This document shows positions 7,724 to 15,289 of a stretch of 54,506 nt of DNA, piece after piece (position 1 is the first letter of the stretch; each line of letters starts with the position of its first letter). The DNA is from a virus: positions 1-54,506 of IMG/VR virus record IMGVR_UViG_3300046692_000149. The stretch is one strand, 5' to 3'. A program made the translations under genes and the position numbers. The notes below the pieces were generated by a model that did no database searches, was not told where the DNA came from, and saw only the letters and a list, made by a program, of their open reading frames with translations.

Positions 7724-7947
7724 CGCCCAAATGGGCTCATTTGGGCGAATCCGCAGACACGTGCACACACATCTGCACATGCGTTAGCACTGATAACCCC
7801 TTGAAATCACTCGTAAGTGACTGATTATCAAGGGGGATTATTGGTGGAGCCGGCGGGAATCGAACCCGCCGCATCATGGCTCGCAAGCTATTGATTCGGT
7901 TATGTTTTTGCCCTCACTGGCGAAACCTTGGGCGCCATTTGGGCGAA
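7724..7947. other. attP: attP region: tmRNA-like core with flanking repeats
   Basis: The core at 7842-7870 reads on the minus strand as a T-arm plus acceptor end with CCA. The flanks carry repeats like integrase arm sites: a 10-bp palindrome CGCCCAAATG-GGCT-CATTTGGGCG (7724-7747), and the 12-bp direct repeat CATTTGGGCGAA at 7738-7749 and 7936-7947. A further hairpin (CCCCTTGA...TCAAGGGG with inner TCACT/AGTGA) lies at 7797-7835, and an operator-like 16-mer at 7774-7789. There is no gene from 7672 to 7976. The integrase lies 6 kb away, which is unusual. Confidence 0.7.
7842..7870 (-). other. tmRNA (ssrA) 3'-end segment, attachment core
   Basis: On the minus strand this reads GGCGGG-TTCGATT-CCCGCC then GGCTCCACCA: a T-stem/loop, acceptor strand, discriminator and CCA. 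It matches the conserved 3' end of bacterial tmRNA (ssrA) better than any tRNA I can recall. The matching 5' acceptor (GGGGCTG) is absent, as expected for an attP core that restores the host gene on integration. Confidence 0.7.
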
Positions 7948-7976
7948 CCATGAAAAACGGGGCCGAAGCCCCGTTG

Positions 7977-8159
7977 CTAACGCCCCCGCCGGGGAATGAT
8001 CTCGATGGCGTTCCACGTCTTTTTGCCGAAAATTCGCTCGACGTGCGCGATTGCCTCGCATTCCGTGCCGGCCTCCACCTCATAGCGCGATCCGTCGATC
8101 ATCCGGAAGGCACGCTTGACGGTCTCTGGCTTTACTGCCGCATCTGATGTATCAGACAT
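7977..8159 (-). CDS. Small hypothetical protein
   Basis: A 60-aa acidic/basic soluble protein with a strong GAGGGG ribosome site. It ends with RRGR and has no recognised domain. It is the last gene of the leftward early operon that begins at 13994 and lies just before attP. Confidence 0.6.
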   Translation of the reverse strand: MSDTSDAAVKPETVKRAFRMIDGSRYEVEAGTECEAIAHVERIFGKKTWNAIEIIPRRGR

Positions 8160-8191
8160 TTCATCCCCTCACTTCGATCCCGGACCGCGAA

Positions 8192-8713
8192 TCAACCAGC
8201 GTCCGGAACCCCGTCCCCGCCAGCCTGCGCCCGCGCGATGCCGACAAGACGCGGGTCAGCCTTTGTCAGCACATCCAGTAGCAGCCGCTTTTCCTCCAGG
8301 TAGACGGCGGCAAACTTCGGATCGTGCATGACGATGCTCGACGTGTTGCTGATCAGGTCGGCGCACTTGATCGTCTGGACCCAGCCGGGGGCGCGGCTCA
8401 GCCTGACGCGGGATGCCGCCTTCCTCTCAGCCCGGTTTCCCTGTTCTAGGTCGGATAGGTACATGACGCCATCGGTAACCGCAATCCCGAAGAAAGTGCA
8501 CAGTTGCTGGGTCGTGATGCCTCGGTCCTCGACACAATCATGCAGCCACGCGACTGCAATCTGTACCTCCGCAGGGATATCGCGGCTCACGGCGGTGGCC
8601 ACAATGCCGGCGACCTCGGCGAGGTGATCGGTATAAGGGTTGTTGGTGTATTTGCGGCGCTGGTCCTTGTGGACCTCGCGGGCGAACATCATGGCGTTGT
8701 AGGCCAATGTCAT
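8192..8713 (-). CDS. HD-domain phosphohydrolase, small alarmone hydrolase (MESH1/SpoT-like)
   Basis: A 173-aa protein. The metal-binding HD pattern of (p)ppGpp hydrolases is intact: HKDQRRK near the N-terminus, His30 in PYTDH, His58-Asp59 in LHDCVED with Glu62-Asp63, and the later KCADLISN motif. Length fits stand-alone small alarmone hydrolases, with no synthetase or TGS/ACT domain. Hydrolysis of the ppGpp 3'-diphosphate, or of a related nucleotide, is expected. The start has GGAGAG upstream. In a phage it could lower the stringent response during infection. Confidence 0.75.
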   Translation of the reverse strand: MTLAYNAMMFAREVHKDQRRKYTNNPYTDHLAEVAGIVATAVSRDIPAEVQIAVAWLHDCVEDRGITTQQLCTFFGIAVTDGVMYLSDLEQGNRAERKAASRVRLSRAPGWVQTIKCADLISNTSSIVMHDPKFAAVYLEEKRLLLDVLTKADPRLVGIARAQAGGDGVPDAG

Positions 8714-8816
8714 CGTCTCTCCGTACCTGATTCTGCGAGGCCCCACGCTTCGCTCGTGCGGGCGATGATTCGTTCTGCTGCTTGTTCCACTAATTATTGG
8801 TTTTGAATAATTTGGA

Positions 8817-9497
8817 CTAAACGGTCGGGTAGGCGCTGCCAGGCTGTCCGGGCTCATTGCTCCCGGTGCAGGCGTTGCGGTGGTCGCTGGCGCGCGGGCA
8901 GCGCTTGTTGCCGCAAGACGGGCACAGGACCATGCGCATGTTCATGCTGACTGGGCTGCAGGCCCGGCAGCCGCACTGACCGCCATTCGCCGCAGAATCT
9001 GCGGAGATTGCGGCCGTATTCACCGCGCGGTCGCCAAGCAACGCGCGAACTGCATCAACGGCGGCACGCCACGTTTTGAATCCATTGGTGGTAGTGGTCA
9101 GCCCTTCGCGAATCGCCCAAATGCGGTATGACTCGATATTCCTCACCACTTTGAGACGCCCAGTGTCAGCGCCTTGGCCGGCCGGAAGGTCGGCGCCTTC
9201 TAACTCCCGAACCCGCGCCTCCAGCCGCTCGACTTCAGCCGTAAGAATCGCGTTCGCCTCGCGCTCCGATGTCAGAGCCTCCGGCGATGTCGCCCGCATG
9301 GCTTCCTCGGCAAGCTGGTGCCGAATGCGCGCCTCGTCGAGTTCGGCATTGCGCAGCGTGCGCACCGCGTTTGCCTGCCGCTTGATCGCGCTCTCCAGCC
9401 CGCGCGCGTAGGCCAGCAGCGCCATCCAATCCTCGGGGCGGACGACCTTGCCGAGATTCGCGCGCTCAAGCGCGTTCAGATCCAGGTGCTCAGCCAT
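8817..9497 (-). CDS. Phage hypothetical protein with coiled coil and C-terminal Cys cluster
   Basis: A 226-aa protein. Residues about 30-110 are a charged coiled coil. The C-terminal 55 residues hold a Cys-rich block (CGCRAC, CPSCGNKRCP, HRNAC) of the zinc-ribbon type found at the end of many mosaic phage early proteins. The start is chosen at the ATG with GAGGGG upstream; the open frame extends further without coding character. It overlaps the next upstream gene by 8 bp. Function is unknown. Confidence 0.6.
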   Translation of the reverse strand: MAEHLDLNALERANLGKVVRPEDWMALLAYARGLESAIKRQANAVRTLRNAELDEARIRHQLAEEAMRATSPEALTSEREANAILTAEVERLEARVRELEGADLPAGQGADTGRLKVVRNIESYRIWAIREGLTTTTNGFKTWRAAVDAVRALLGDRAVNTAAISADSAANGGQCGCRACSPVSMNMRMVLCPSCGNKRCPRASDHRNACTGSNEPGQPGSAYPTV

Positions 9498-9849
9498 TGC
9501 CTTGCCCCTCCCTCCGCCCGTCCAGCGAAGCGCGGGCTGCGTATAGCGGCGTCGATGTAACCGGGAAGCTCTCGCTATAGTCGATTCCCGGCTTGCCGAA
9601 CGGATGTTTCTTGCTGGCCGTGAAGACGACATAAGGCTTGTTGCTCTTGATGCCTTCGGTATTGTCCATGACGTGCATCCATGCCACCGGCTTTGCCTCC
9701 CCGCTGCCAGGCTGGCTGGCGCGCTCCAGTTCGCGGATGCGATTCACCATCGCCAGCAACTTCGTCGCGTGCACGGGAAGGCAAACATTGCCGATAGCCT
9801 TCAGCGATTGTTCCAGGCCGTCGAGGTCCAAATCCAGCTTCTCAACCAT
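9490..9849 (-). CDS. Hypothetical early phage protein
   Basis: A 119-aa protein with a good GGAGGG site. The N-terminal half is helical and the C-terminal half contains VAWMHVMDN and a TPLYAA segment, which recurs in small mosaic early proteins of proteobacterial phages (Ea22/DUF551-like ends). It overlaps both neighbours by 8 bp in the operon. Function is unknown. Confidence 0.6.
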   Translation of the reverse strand: MVEKLDLDLDGLEQSLKAIGNVCLPVHATKLLAMVNRIRELERASQPGSGEAKPVAWMHVMDNTEGIKSNKPYVVFTASKKHPFGKPGIDYSESFPVTSTPLYAARASLDGRREGQGNG

Positions 9850-10330
9850 TCCCGCCCTCCGGTTCGGTGCGCGCAAGTTCCAAGATCATCAGCCCGCCTT
9901 TGGTTCGTCCGCATCGTTTCCAACCTGCTGCGATAAAGCAAAATCCAGGGTTCTTTGAGGCGACCTTTTCCGGATCGACGTAGGTGTAATGCCGGCTATT
10001 AGGCCAGAGGCAATCAGCAATCGCATCCGCCTGTCGAATGAGTCCCGAACTTTGGTGCGCGGATTCGTTTCGGAAGACTGCGCAATTGATGCCTTGCTGT
10101 CCGCTGTCGTCTTTGAACTTTCGCCACACGAAACATGCATTGCCTGTTGCGGTTCGCAAGACAACTTTCTCACCGGGGCCGACAAACAGTTTTCGCTGTC
10201 GCTTGTCGGCGTATCGGTATGCGGAGTAATGGCGCTCGTATAGTTCGAGGCAGTCAAGATCACCATCCTTTGAAAGCCACCAGAGAGGTTCAACCACGAT
10301 CCGCCCCCTGTTGCCGCTCGCGCTGGACAT
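9842..10330 (-). CDS. Conserved hypothetical phage protein
   Basis: A 162-aa soluble protein rich in Cys, Trp and Tyr. It has distinctive blocks RYADKRQRKLFVGPG, FVWRKFKDDSGQ and RHYTYVDP, and ends with a GLMILELART block. These resemble a conserved family of small proteins in phages of high-GC hosts whose role I cannot name. The annotated start lies within the end of the upstream gene (41-bp overlap), and the ribosome site is weak. Confidence 0.55.
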   Translation of the reverse strand: MSSASGNRGRIVVEPLWWLSKDGDLDCLELYERHYSAYRYADKRQRKLFVGPGEKVVLRTATGNACFVWRKFKDDSGQQGINCAVFRNESAHQSSGLIRQADAIADCLWPNSRHYTYVDPEKVASKNPGFCFIAAGWKRCGRTKGGLMILELARTEPEGGNG

Positions 10331-11855
10331 GAAGCTGATCCAGAAGGGCAGGTAGGTTCATCATGTTGCCGACCGCCGCTGTGATTGCCTCCCGCGTCGC
10401 CTTGTTCACCCGATCCGCGAAGTACGGCACGCGGTGCCATGCAGCCTTGAATTCCTCGACGGATTGCCGCGCGATCTGTTCGGCCCTCTTGTCCGCCTCG
10501 CTCGCCGCGTCTGCCGATTCTTCAGCGCCTTCCTTCCGCGCTTCCTCGGTTAAATCCTGCACATGGTTGTCGATGGCGCTGATGACGGCATTGGGCAACG
10601 TTTGCGGGTAGGTGACAGCGCCGCCCGTGGCGTGGTCGTACACCTTCGGCACGAAATTCAGCAACATGGAGAAATCAGCCAATTCTTTCTTGACTTGCTC
10701 CACATCAAGCACGCCGTCAGGGGCAACGATTTCCTTCCAGAACTCGTCCCATTCCACCTGTGGATCACCGGTATAGCGCTTGCGTTTGCGCTCGCTCGCC
10801 GCGTCTGCCGGGGTGGCGCTACCAACCGCCTCTACCAATGCTGCATAGGTGGCGTTCCAAAGATCCGGGCTCCCATCGTGATATGGCAGATGTGGAGTTT
10901 GCCAATAGGCGTGGTGCATCGCCTTGCGAATGTCGTGTGTCGGCACTTTCGGAATCAGCACATAGTCCGCGCTGACGGGCTCTGCCGCATGAACCGGGCA
11001 CGGATGCCGCAGTGAGCCGTTCCCGGACGGGCAGGTGCATTCGGGCGGGGTGGCGGGTTGCTGTTCATTGGCGCGGAGGATCAACGATGCCAAGTCATCA
11101 ATCGCCGGGTGATGCGCACCGAAAGCCTGTATCAGCAAGTCAAGCAAACGCTTATCCCCATCCGCCTGCGCAGCGGGTGCAGGTTGAGCAGGCAGTAGAT
11201 GGCGGCACACATCGCATGCATGAATGTGCCTGCACTCCACGCCATTCAGCATCCCGCTACCGTGCCATGGATCAGAGGTGTCCGAGCAGCAATAGTCGCA
11301 GGCGATTGGACCGTCATCCTGCGCAGCGGGTGCCGGGGCTGCCGAAATCGTTCCCACTGGAAGCGTTTCGCTAACCTTCTCGCTGCCGATGGCAAGCAAC
11401 GCGCATTGTTCGCAGCCCTCTATTGCTGTGAAACGGTATAGCTGTCCGGGCTTCAGGATGAGGTGTGCCTGTTCGCAAAGCGCCATTTCCATCGGGGCTG
11501 GTGCGGCGGGCGCGGCGAGTAGGGTCAGTCGATCACGGATTTTCCCTGCGTCGTATTCGGTCACGTGAATGCCGACATAATTGATTGCCGCGCGCACCTG
11601 TTGCGCCGTCAGCGCCACCCCCTCCCCATTGCGGGCGTCCGCAGAATGGGCGGCGAGGAACGATTCCCCGGCAGGCGTCATCGACCACATTGCCGGGCTG
11701 CGCTGCGTGCGCTCCAGGAACCCGATAGTAGTCAATGCATCGAACCAATCGCGGCCGATGTCGCAACCTTCGTCATCGCCAGCGCAGTCTTCGAAACGTT
11801 GCAATTTCTCGCGGATCAGCGTCAGCCCCGCTTGGCGTGCGCTGTGGTCGGTCAT
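10290..11855 (-). CDS. Large mosaic hypothetical early protein
   Basis: A 521-aa protein. It starts MTDHSARQAG with AAGGAC upstream; an in-frame ATG 10 codons earlier lacks a ribosome site. It is built of short modules separated by Ala/Pro linkers: a helical N-terminus, a Cys/His cluster (CDYCCSD, ECRHIHACDVC), a second cluster (CTCPSGNG, HPCPVH), and a helical acidic C-terminal half. Such patchwork proteins are common in early regions of temperate phages. The modules suggest repeated recombination. No enzymatic motif is evident. Confidence 0.55.
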   Translation of the reverse strand: MTDHSARQAGLTLIREKLQRFEDCAGDDEGCDIGRDWFDALTTIGFLERTQRSPAMWSMTPAGESFLAAHSADARNGEGVALTAQQVRAAINYVGIHVTEYDAGKIRDRLTLLAAPAAPAPMEMALCEQAHLILKPGQLYRFTAIEGCEQCALLAIGSEKVSETLPVGTISAAPAPAAQDDGPIACDYCCSDTSDPWHGSGMLNGVECRHIHACDVCRHLLPAQPAPAAQADGDKRLLDLLIQAFGAHHPAIDDLASLILRANEQQPATPPECTCPSGNGSLRHPCPVHAAEPVSADYVLIPKVPTHDIRKAMHHAYWQTPHLPYHDGSPDLWNATYAALVEAVGSATPADAASERKRKRYTGDPQVEWDEFWKEIVAPDGVLDVEQVKKELADFSMLLNFVPKVYDHATGGAVTYPQTLPNAVISAIDNHVQDLTEEARKEGAEESADAASEADKRAEQIARQSVEEFKAAWHRVPYFADRVNKATREAITAAVGNMMNLPALLDQLHVQRERQQGADRG

Positions 11856-12136
11856 GATTGGTCCTTTGCGCGTTGGGCCAGCCATTGCTTACTGACATGG
11901 CGGTGGTTCATGAATCCCCACGAACCGCTTGGCTTGCTGTTGTCGCTCCAGCCGGTGCAGTTGTCGCAGAGCGGCGCCCCGCAGACGAATTGGCCCGTGT
12001 GGCAGCACTCGCCTGTTGCTTGCTCTTGGCACGAGGTGCACTTCACAGCGCGATGCTTCTCGCACAACCCGGAATCGTCAGCGGCTGCATTGCAGCGACC
12101 CACCCATGCAATGTCGAATTTGCACCTCTCCGTCAT
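11852..12136 (-). CDS. Cys/His-rich zinc-binding small protein
   Basis: A 94-aa protein with GGGAGAG upstream. It has at least ten cysteines, spaced in pairs (CEKHRAVKCTSCQ, ECCHTGQFVCG, CDNC) like a B-box or other treble-clef zinc finger. It could bind nucleic acid or protein. It overlaps the downstream gene by 4 bp (ATGA). Confidence 0.65.
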   Translation of the reverse strand: MTERCKFDIAWVGRCNAAADDSGLCEKHRAVKCTSCQEQATGECCHTGQFVCGAPLCDNCTGWSDNSKPSGSWGFMNHRHVSKQWLAQRAKDQS

Positions 12137-12672
12137 GCTTGCTCTCCCTTTGTTTTTGCGAGGATGGATTGCACTACCTCCAGTTCGGGGGCAGTGATTG
12201 CATAGCCAAGTCGACCAATCCACTTTTCCCGAATCTCCGCATCGCTCAACTCCCCCTTCGCAGCGCCCAACGCTTCCAGACCGTAGCCGTAGCCTTTGCG
12301 GAACCAATATTTGCAGAGCGGCGTGTACTGGGTTTCATTCGTGGACTCGAATGCCATCCGCACTGCCGTCTCCACGTCGCCGGGAATCGCAGCGCCCAAC
12401 GCTTCCGGGGCGGCTCCGCTCCGAATCTCGAATTCACCGGGCGCAAGGCTCGGATCAGTTACCACGGGCATCCCGCACAGAGTCAACGCTTCCGGGGCGG
12501 GGCGGGCGCGTTCTGCGCGAGCATGCCAACCTTCCCACGCGCTAGTACGGCCACACTCTGCTGTGGCATTGAACGTGAACCAATTCTGGAATTCTTTCCA
12601 TTCGGCATTCAACGCCTCGCGCGCCTCGATGTCTCGCTGGTCCTGCGGTTTCGTGGTCATGTTGTTGTTCAT
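12133..12672 (-). CDS. Hypothetical early phage protein
   Basis: A 179-aa soluble protein with GAGAGAG upstream. The N-terminal third contains FNATAECGRTSAWEGWHAR, a block seen in several Burkholderia phage mosaic proteins, and the C-terminal third is helical. A repeated EALGAA motif marks a duplicated linker. It overlaps the zinc-binding gene by 4 bp. Function is unknown. Confidence 0.6.
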   Translation of the reverse strand: MNNNMTTKPQDQRDIEAREALNAEWKEFQNWFTFNATAECGRTSAWEGWHARAERARPAPEALTLCGMPVVTDPSLAPGEFEIRSGAAPEALGAAIPGDVETAVRMAFESTNETQYTPLCKYWFRKGYGYGLEALGAAKGELSDAEIREKWIGRLGYAITAPELEVVQSILAKTKGEQA

Positions 12673-12688
12673 GTCTCTCTCATTCTGT

Positions 12689-12787
12689 TCAGGGGCGGGC
12701 AAGATGCACCCGGCCGAATCTCGTCCACGGGCATCCCGCGACGGTGTGGTCGCCGCTTCCGCAGTAGCAGCACATGAACGTTTTCAT
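12689..12787 (-). CDS. 32-aa CCHC zinc-knuckle microprotein
   Basis: A 32-aa frame beginning MKTFMCCYCGSGDHTVAGC. It has the exact zinc-knuckle spacing C-x2-C-x4-H-x4-C at residues 6, 9, 14 and 19, a fold known to bind single-stranded nucleic acid. Its ATG overlaps the stop of the upstream 26-aa frame (ATGA). Longer phage proteins with one or two such knuckles exist. It is too short for usual ORF cut-offs. Confidence 0.6.
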   Translation of the reverse strand: MKTFMCCYCGSGDHTVAGCPWTRFGRVHLARP

Positions 12788-12864
12788 CGCACGGTCCCAA
12801 GCAACGGCACGCCAACTACCAGCACGAAGGCCATCAGCGCCCAGATCATCACGAAGTCATCCAT
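12784..12864 (-). CDS. 26-aa single-TM membrane peptide
   Basis: A 26-aa frame: MDDFVMIWALMAF, then VLVVGVPLLG and a TVR end. Nearly the whole length is one hydrophobic segment with an acidic N-terminus. A strong GGAGG sits 6 bases before the ATG, and the stop overlaps the zinc-knuckle start. Good translation signals and coupling support a real gene. Confidence 0.5.
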   Translation of the reverse strand: MDDFVMIWALMAFVLVVGVPLLGTVR

Positions 12865-12891
12865 GTCCAGCCTCCAGGTAGTTGCGGGTAA

Positions 12892-13149
12892 CTAGGCGGC
12901 CGGTGCCGGCTCGACCTTGGCGAAGGGGTATTTCTCGATGGCCGGCTTGATGAACTTGCCGAAGTGGGCGCCAATGGACACGGCCGACTTGAACGCCTCA
13001 AACTCGGCGGTCGGGAAGTTGGCGTAGTGGTAAAGGCTGCCGGCGCCGGCTTTGCTCTTGAAGCGGATAGCCAGGGTGCTGCTTTCGGAGTCGTGGCCGA
13101 TGCTGTGGATCTGCGACGAGTCGACTTCCTGCATGGTGATTTGCGGCAT
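12892..13149 (-). CDS. KTSC-domain protein
   Basis: An 85-aa protein. It matches the KTSC pattern: VDSSQIHSIGHD, then TLAIRFKSK, the aromatic YHYANFP, and a C-terminal SIGAHFGKFIKP. The domain was named for its likeness to the C-terminus of lysyl-tRNA synthetases and occurs alone in many phages. Its role is unknown, though nucleic-acid binding has been proposed. A GGAGG-like site precedes it. Confidence 0.75.
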   Translation of the reverse strand: MPQITMQEVDSSQIHSIGHDSESSTLAIRFKSKAGAGSLYHYANFPTAEFEAFKSAVSIGAHFGKFIKPAIEKYPFAKVEPAPAA

Positions 13150-13166
13150 GGTGGTCCTCCAGATGT

Positions 13167-13295
13167 TTAGGCGCCGAAGTACATGGCCGCGACGTTCAGA
13201 GCGGCGAGCACGACGATGATTGCGAGGGTCGCCAGCTTCAGGCGACGGTTGTTGCGCTTGATGCGCAGGTAGGTCGGATCGTCGGCGTGGATCAC
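13167..13295 (-). CDS. Small single-TM membrane protein
   Basis: A 42-aa protein with GTG start and GGGAGAAG upstream. A basic, soluble N-terminal half (YLRIKRNNRRLK) precedes one C-terminal transmembrane segment. It overlaps the upstream gene by 4 bp (GTGA). The open frame extends upstream without coding character. Confidence 0.5.
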   Translation of the reverse strand: MIHADDPTYLRIKRNNRRLKLATLAIIVVLAALNVAAMYFGA

Positions 13296-13567
13296 GATTG
13301 CTTCTCCCGGCCTGCGAGCATGGCGTCTGCCAGCTTGTACGCGTGCTTGGCCATGTCGTCGCAATGCTTGTCGATGCGGAACGGCTCGCACATCTCTCCG
13401 ACGCGCGGATTGGCTTCCATCGAGAAGAGGCCCACTAGTGCCTTCGCCGCGAAGTAGTCGCGTAGGGACATGCCCTGCGATGCCAGAAGGTGCCGATATG
13501 GCGGGATCTGATCGTGAAGCTCGTCAGCGGGGAATGCCGGCCCGCCGTCGGTGATTTGCGAGGTCAT
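13292..13567 (-). CDS. Small phage protein with DGGPAFP motif
   Basis: A 91-aa protein starting MTSQITDGGPAFP and carrying GMSLRDYFAAKAL. This pair of motifs marks a very common family of small early phage proteins of unknown function. The start lies 4 bp inside the upstream gene's stop. Confidence 0.7.
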   Translation of the reverse strand: MTSQITDGGPAFPADELHDQIPPYRHLLASQGMSLRDYFAAKALVGLFSMEANPRVGEMCEPFRIDKHCDDMAKHAYKLADAMLAGREKQS

Positions 13568-13803
13568 TGCGCTTGCTCCATAGCCTCGACGAGCAGCTTC
13601 GCCCAGCACTCCGCGCGGAGCTGACGTTCGTCGCCGTTGTAGGGAAACCGGTGGGGACCGACCTGCAGGGTCGTGTCGGTGATCTCGATCTCGCCGGCTT
13701 CTTCGTCGTGGATGAAGTCGACGCGGAGGAATCCCTCGAGCTTTGCGCCGTGCGGGCCGGCAAAATTGGCGTCCAGGGTGACGCGGTGGCCGGTGCCGAT
13801 CAT
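13564..13803 (-). CDS. Hypothetical early protein
   Basis: A 79-aa acidic, beta-rich protein (VDFIHDEEAGEIEITDTTLQ) with a helical end. It overlaps both neighbours by 4 bp in a tightly packed operon. No family is recognised. Confidence 0.55.
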   Translation of the reverse strand: MIGTGHRVTLDANFAGPHGAKLEGFLRVDFIHDEEAGEIEITDTTLQVGPHRFPYNGDERQLRAECWAKLLVEAMEQAQ

Positions 13804-13994
13804 GATTGCACCTCCTGATTTGCCCGTGCGATGACCGCGCGCGCGGCGGTGTACTGGGAGTAGTGGTCCGGGTCCCAGCCGAAGGCGGAGCAGGTGGTTA
13901 CCCAGACCTCCGCCATGTTCTTGAGTGAATCCACCAGGTCGCGGAGCAGGTTTTCATGCCCAGCTTGCCGTTCTACTGCTTGCTCTGTTCTCAT
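13800..13994 (-). CDS. Hypothetical early protein, first gene of the leftward operon
   Basis: A 64-aa helical protein. The start MRTEQAVERQ is chosen with GAAGGG upstream; an in-frame ATG at 14033 would fall within the promoter/operator region and is rejected. It is the first gene behind the predicted promoter at 14034-14061. Function is unknown. Confidence 0.5.
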   Translation of the reverse strand: MRTEQAVERQAGHENLLRDLVDSLKNMAEVWVTTCSAFGWDPDHYSQYTAARAVIARANQEVQS

Positions 13995-14026
13995 GACCGC
14001 CGCCCTTCGTGCACGCGTTATCAACA

Positions 14027-14061
14027 TGCACACATGTTAGCACATGGGTTAGCATGCGCAA
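14027..14061 (-). promoter_or_regulatory. Leftward early promoter with two overlapping operator copies
   Basis: On the minus strand a -35 TTGCGC (14061-14056) and -10 TAACAT (14039-14034) are 16 bp apart. Two copies of the phage-wide motif overlap them: 14027-14042 (TGCTAACATGTGTGCA) and 14040-14054 (TGCTAACCCATGTGC), both read on the minus strand. This drives the operon 13994 to 7977. Confidence 0.65.
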
Positions 14062-14086
14062 GGGGTATTAGCACCCCTCGAATGGA

Positions 14087-15289
14087 TTACTTAGCGGCGG
14101 TCGAGAATTCGTCCCAAGCGTTCTTCAGCGTGTAGCCGGTCCGGGCGTCGTGCTCGGGAATCCAGCGGCCGTAGTGCTTGACGATCATTTCGGTGTCGAC
14201 GTGCCCCATCTGCTGGGCGACCCAAAGCGGGTTCTCGCCCCTCGACAGCAGCATTGAGGCGAATGTGTGGCGCGTCTGATACGGGTTTCGGTACCGGACC
14301 TCGGCTTTTTGCAGGATGTGGGTCCAGCAGTTGACGCGGATCTGCTTGTCGCTCGTCCACGGCTTCCGCGTCCACGGACAGGTGAAAACCCTGCCGTGAG
14401 AGGCGAGGGCAGACCATTGGCGCTGCGCCTGAAGCGCGGCACGCGCGCTTGGCAGCATCATTAGGTCGCGTGTGCCAGCGTCAGTCTTGGTTGTCTTTTC
14501 CGTCCGAACGACCACTGCTTGCCGCACACGGATTAGCCCGGCGTCGAAATCGACGTCCGACCACCGTAGGCCAATGAGTTCGGAAGTGCGCAATCCGGAC
14601 CAGAAGGCGAACTGGAACAGGTTGCGCGCCGGCCCCTCGCAAGCGGCAAGGATGGCTGTGATCTCGTCCAGCGTGAAGGGGTCCACCTCGTAGGTGGACT
14701 TCCTCTTGGTCTTGGTCAGGATCTTGTTCAGTGCCAGGCGGTCGAGCGGGTTGGCCTCGATCAACCCGTCATTCAACGCGTCCTGAAAGATGCTGTGCAA
14801 CGGGCTGATGATGTTGCGCGCCGTCTTGGCAGTGCAATCCATGGCGCCGATCCAGGTGCGCAGTGCGGCGGGGGTGACCTCGTCCACGGCCAGGCGTCCC
14901 CATTTCACCTTCAGGTTGTTTTCGACGATCTTCCGGTAGCCGTGCAACGTGCTGGGCGACATCGCGCCGCGCTCGACGGCCGCGCGCGCCTCCTTCATGA
15001 AGTCGTCCAGGGCATCGAGGACCATCCGCTTGGCAGTGGTCTTGGCCAGCGCTTTAGCATGCTTGCTGTCCGGGAAGTACTCGGCGTAGTCAAAGTCGCC
15101 GCGCGCGATGGCATTCAGGATCTCGCCCCGTAGCCGGGAGGCGTACTTAAGGTTCGCCGGCGTAGCCTCGAGCTTCAGGGATTCGCGGCGCTCGATTCCC
15201 TTGTATTGGAAGCGGACGCGGATCGTCGAGCCGTTCGCGCCGTCCCGGATTTCGATACCTTCGAACTTGGCGAGCTGTTTTCCACCCAT
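14087..15289 (-). CDS. int: Tyrosine recombinase (phage integrase)
   Basis: A 400-aa protein. The N-terminal about 90 residues form an arm-binding domain of the DUF3596 type, followed by a core-binding domain (about 100-200). The catalytic domain has Arg234 (SGLRTSEL), the H/R box with Arg340 preceded by QT and followed by HTFAS, GH of QQMGH, and the nucleophile Tyr373 (KHYGRW). It catalyses attP x attB integration, probably at host ssrA. The start MGGKQLAKFEG is chosen by family fit; the longer frame is overlap with the excisionase. The distance from attP (about 6.2 kb) is unusual. Confidence 0.93.
   Translation of the reverse strand: MGGKQLAKFEGIEIRDGANGSTIRVRFQYKGIERRESLKLEATPANLKYASRLRGEILNAIARGDFDYAEYFPDSKHAKALAKTTAKRMVLDALDDFMKEARAAVERGAMSPSTLHGYRKIVENNLKVKWGRLAVDEVTPAALRTWIGAMDCTAKTARNIISPLHSIFQDALNDGLIEANPLDRLALNKILTKTKRKSTYEVDPFTLDEITAILAACEGPARNLFQFAFWSGLRTSELIGLRWSDVDFDAGLIRVRQAVVVRTEKTTKTDAGTRDLMMLPSARAALQAQRQWSALASHGRVFTCPWTRKPWTSDKQIRVNCWTHILQKAEVRYRNPYQTRHTFASMLLSRGENPLWVAQQMGHVDTEMIVKHYGRWIPEHDARTGYTLKNAWDEFSTAAK

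Noticed and set aside
7842-7920. A complete tRNA gene on the minus strand
   Set aside because: Only the T-arm and acceptor end fit; no D-arm, anticodon arm or 5' acceptor strand follows, so it is an attachment-site fragment.
7874-8083. 69-codon minus-strand frame over the attP right flank
   Set aside because: Overlaps the coding end of the small gene at 7977-8159 in another frame and has no ribosome site.
10290-11885. Upstream ATG (11885) as start of the large mosaic protein
   Set aside because: No ribosome site, and the extra ten residues overlap the coupled neighbour; the ATG at 11855 has AAGGAC upstream.
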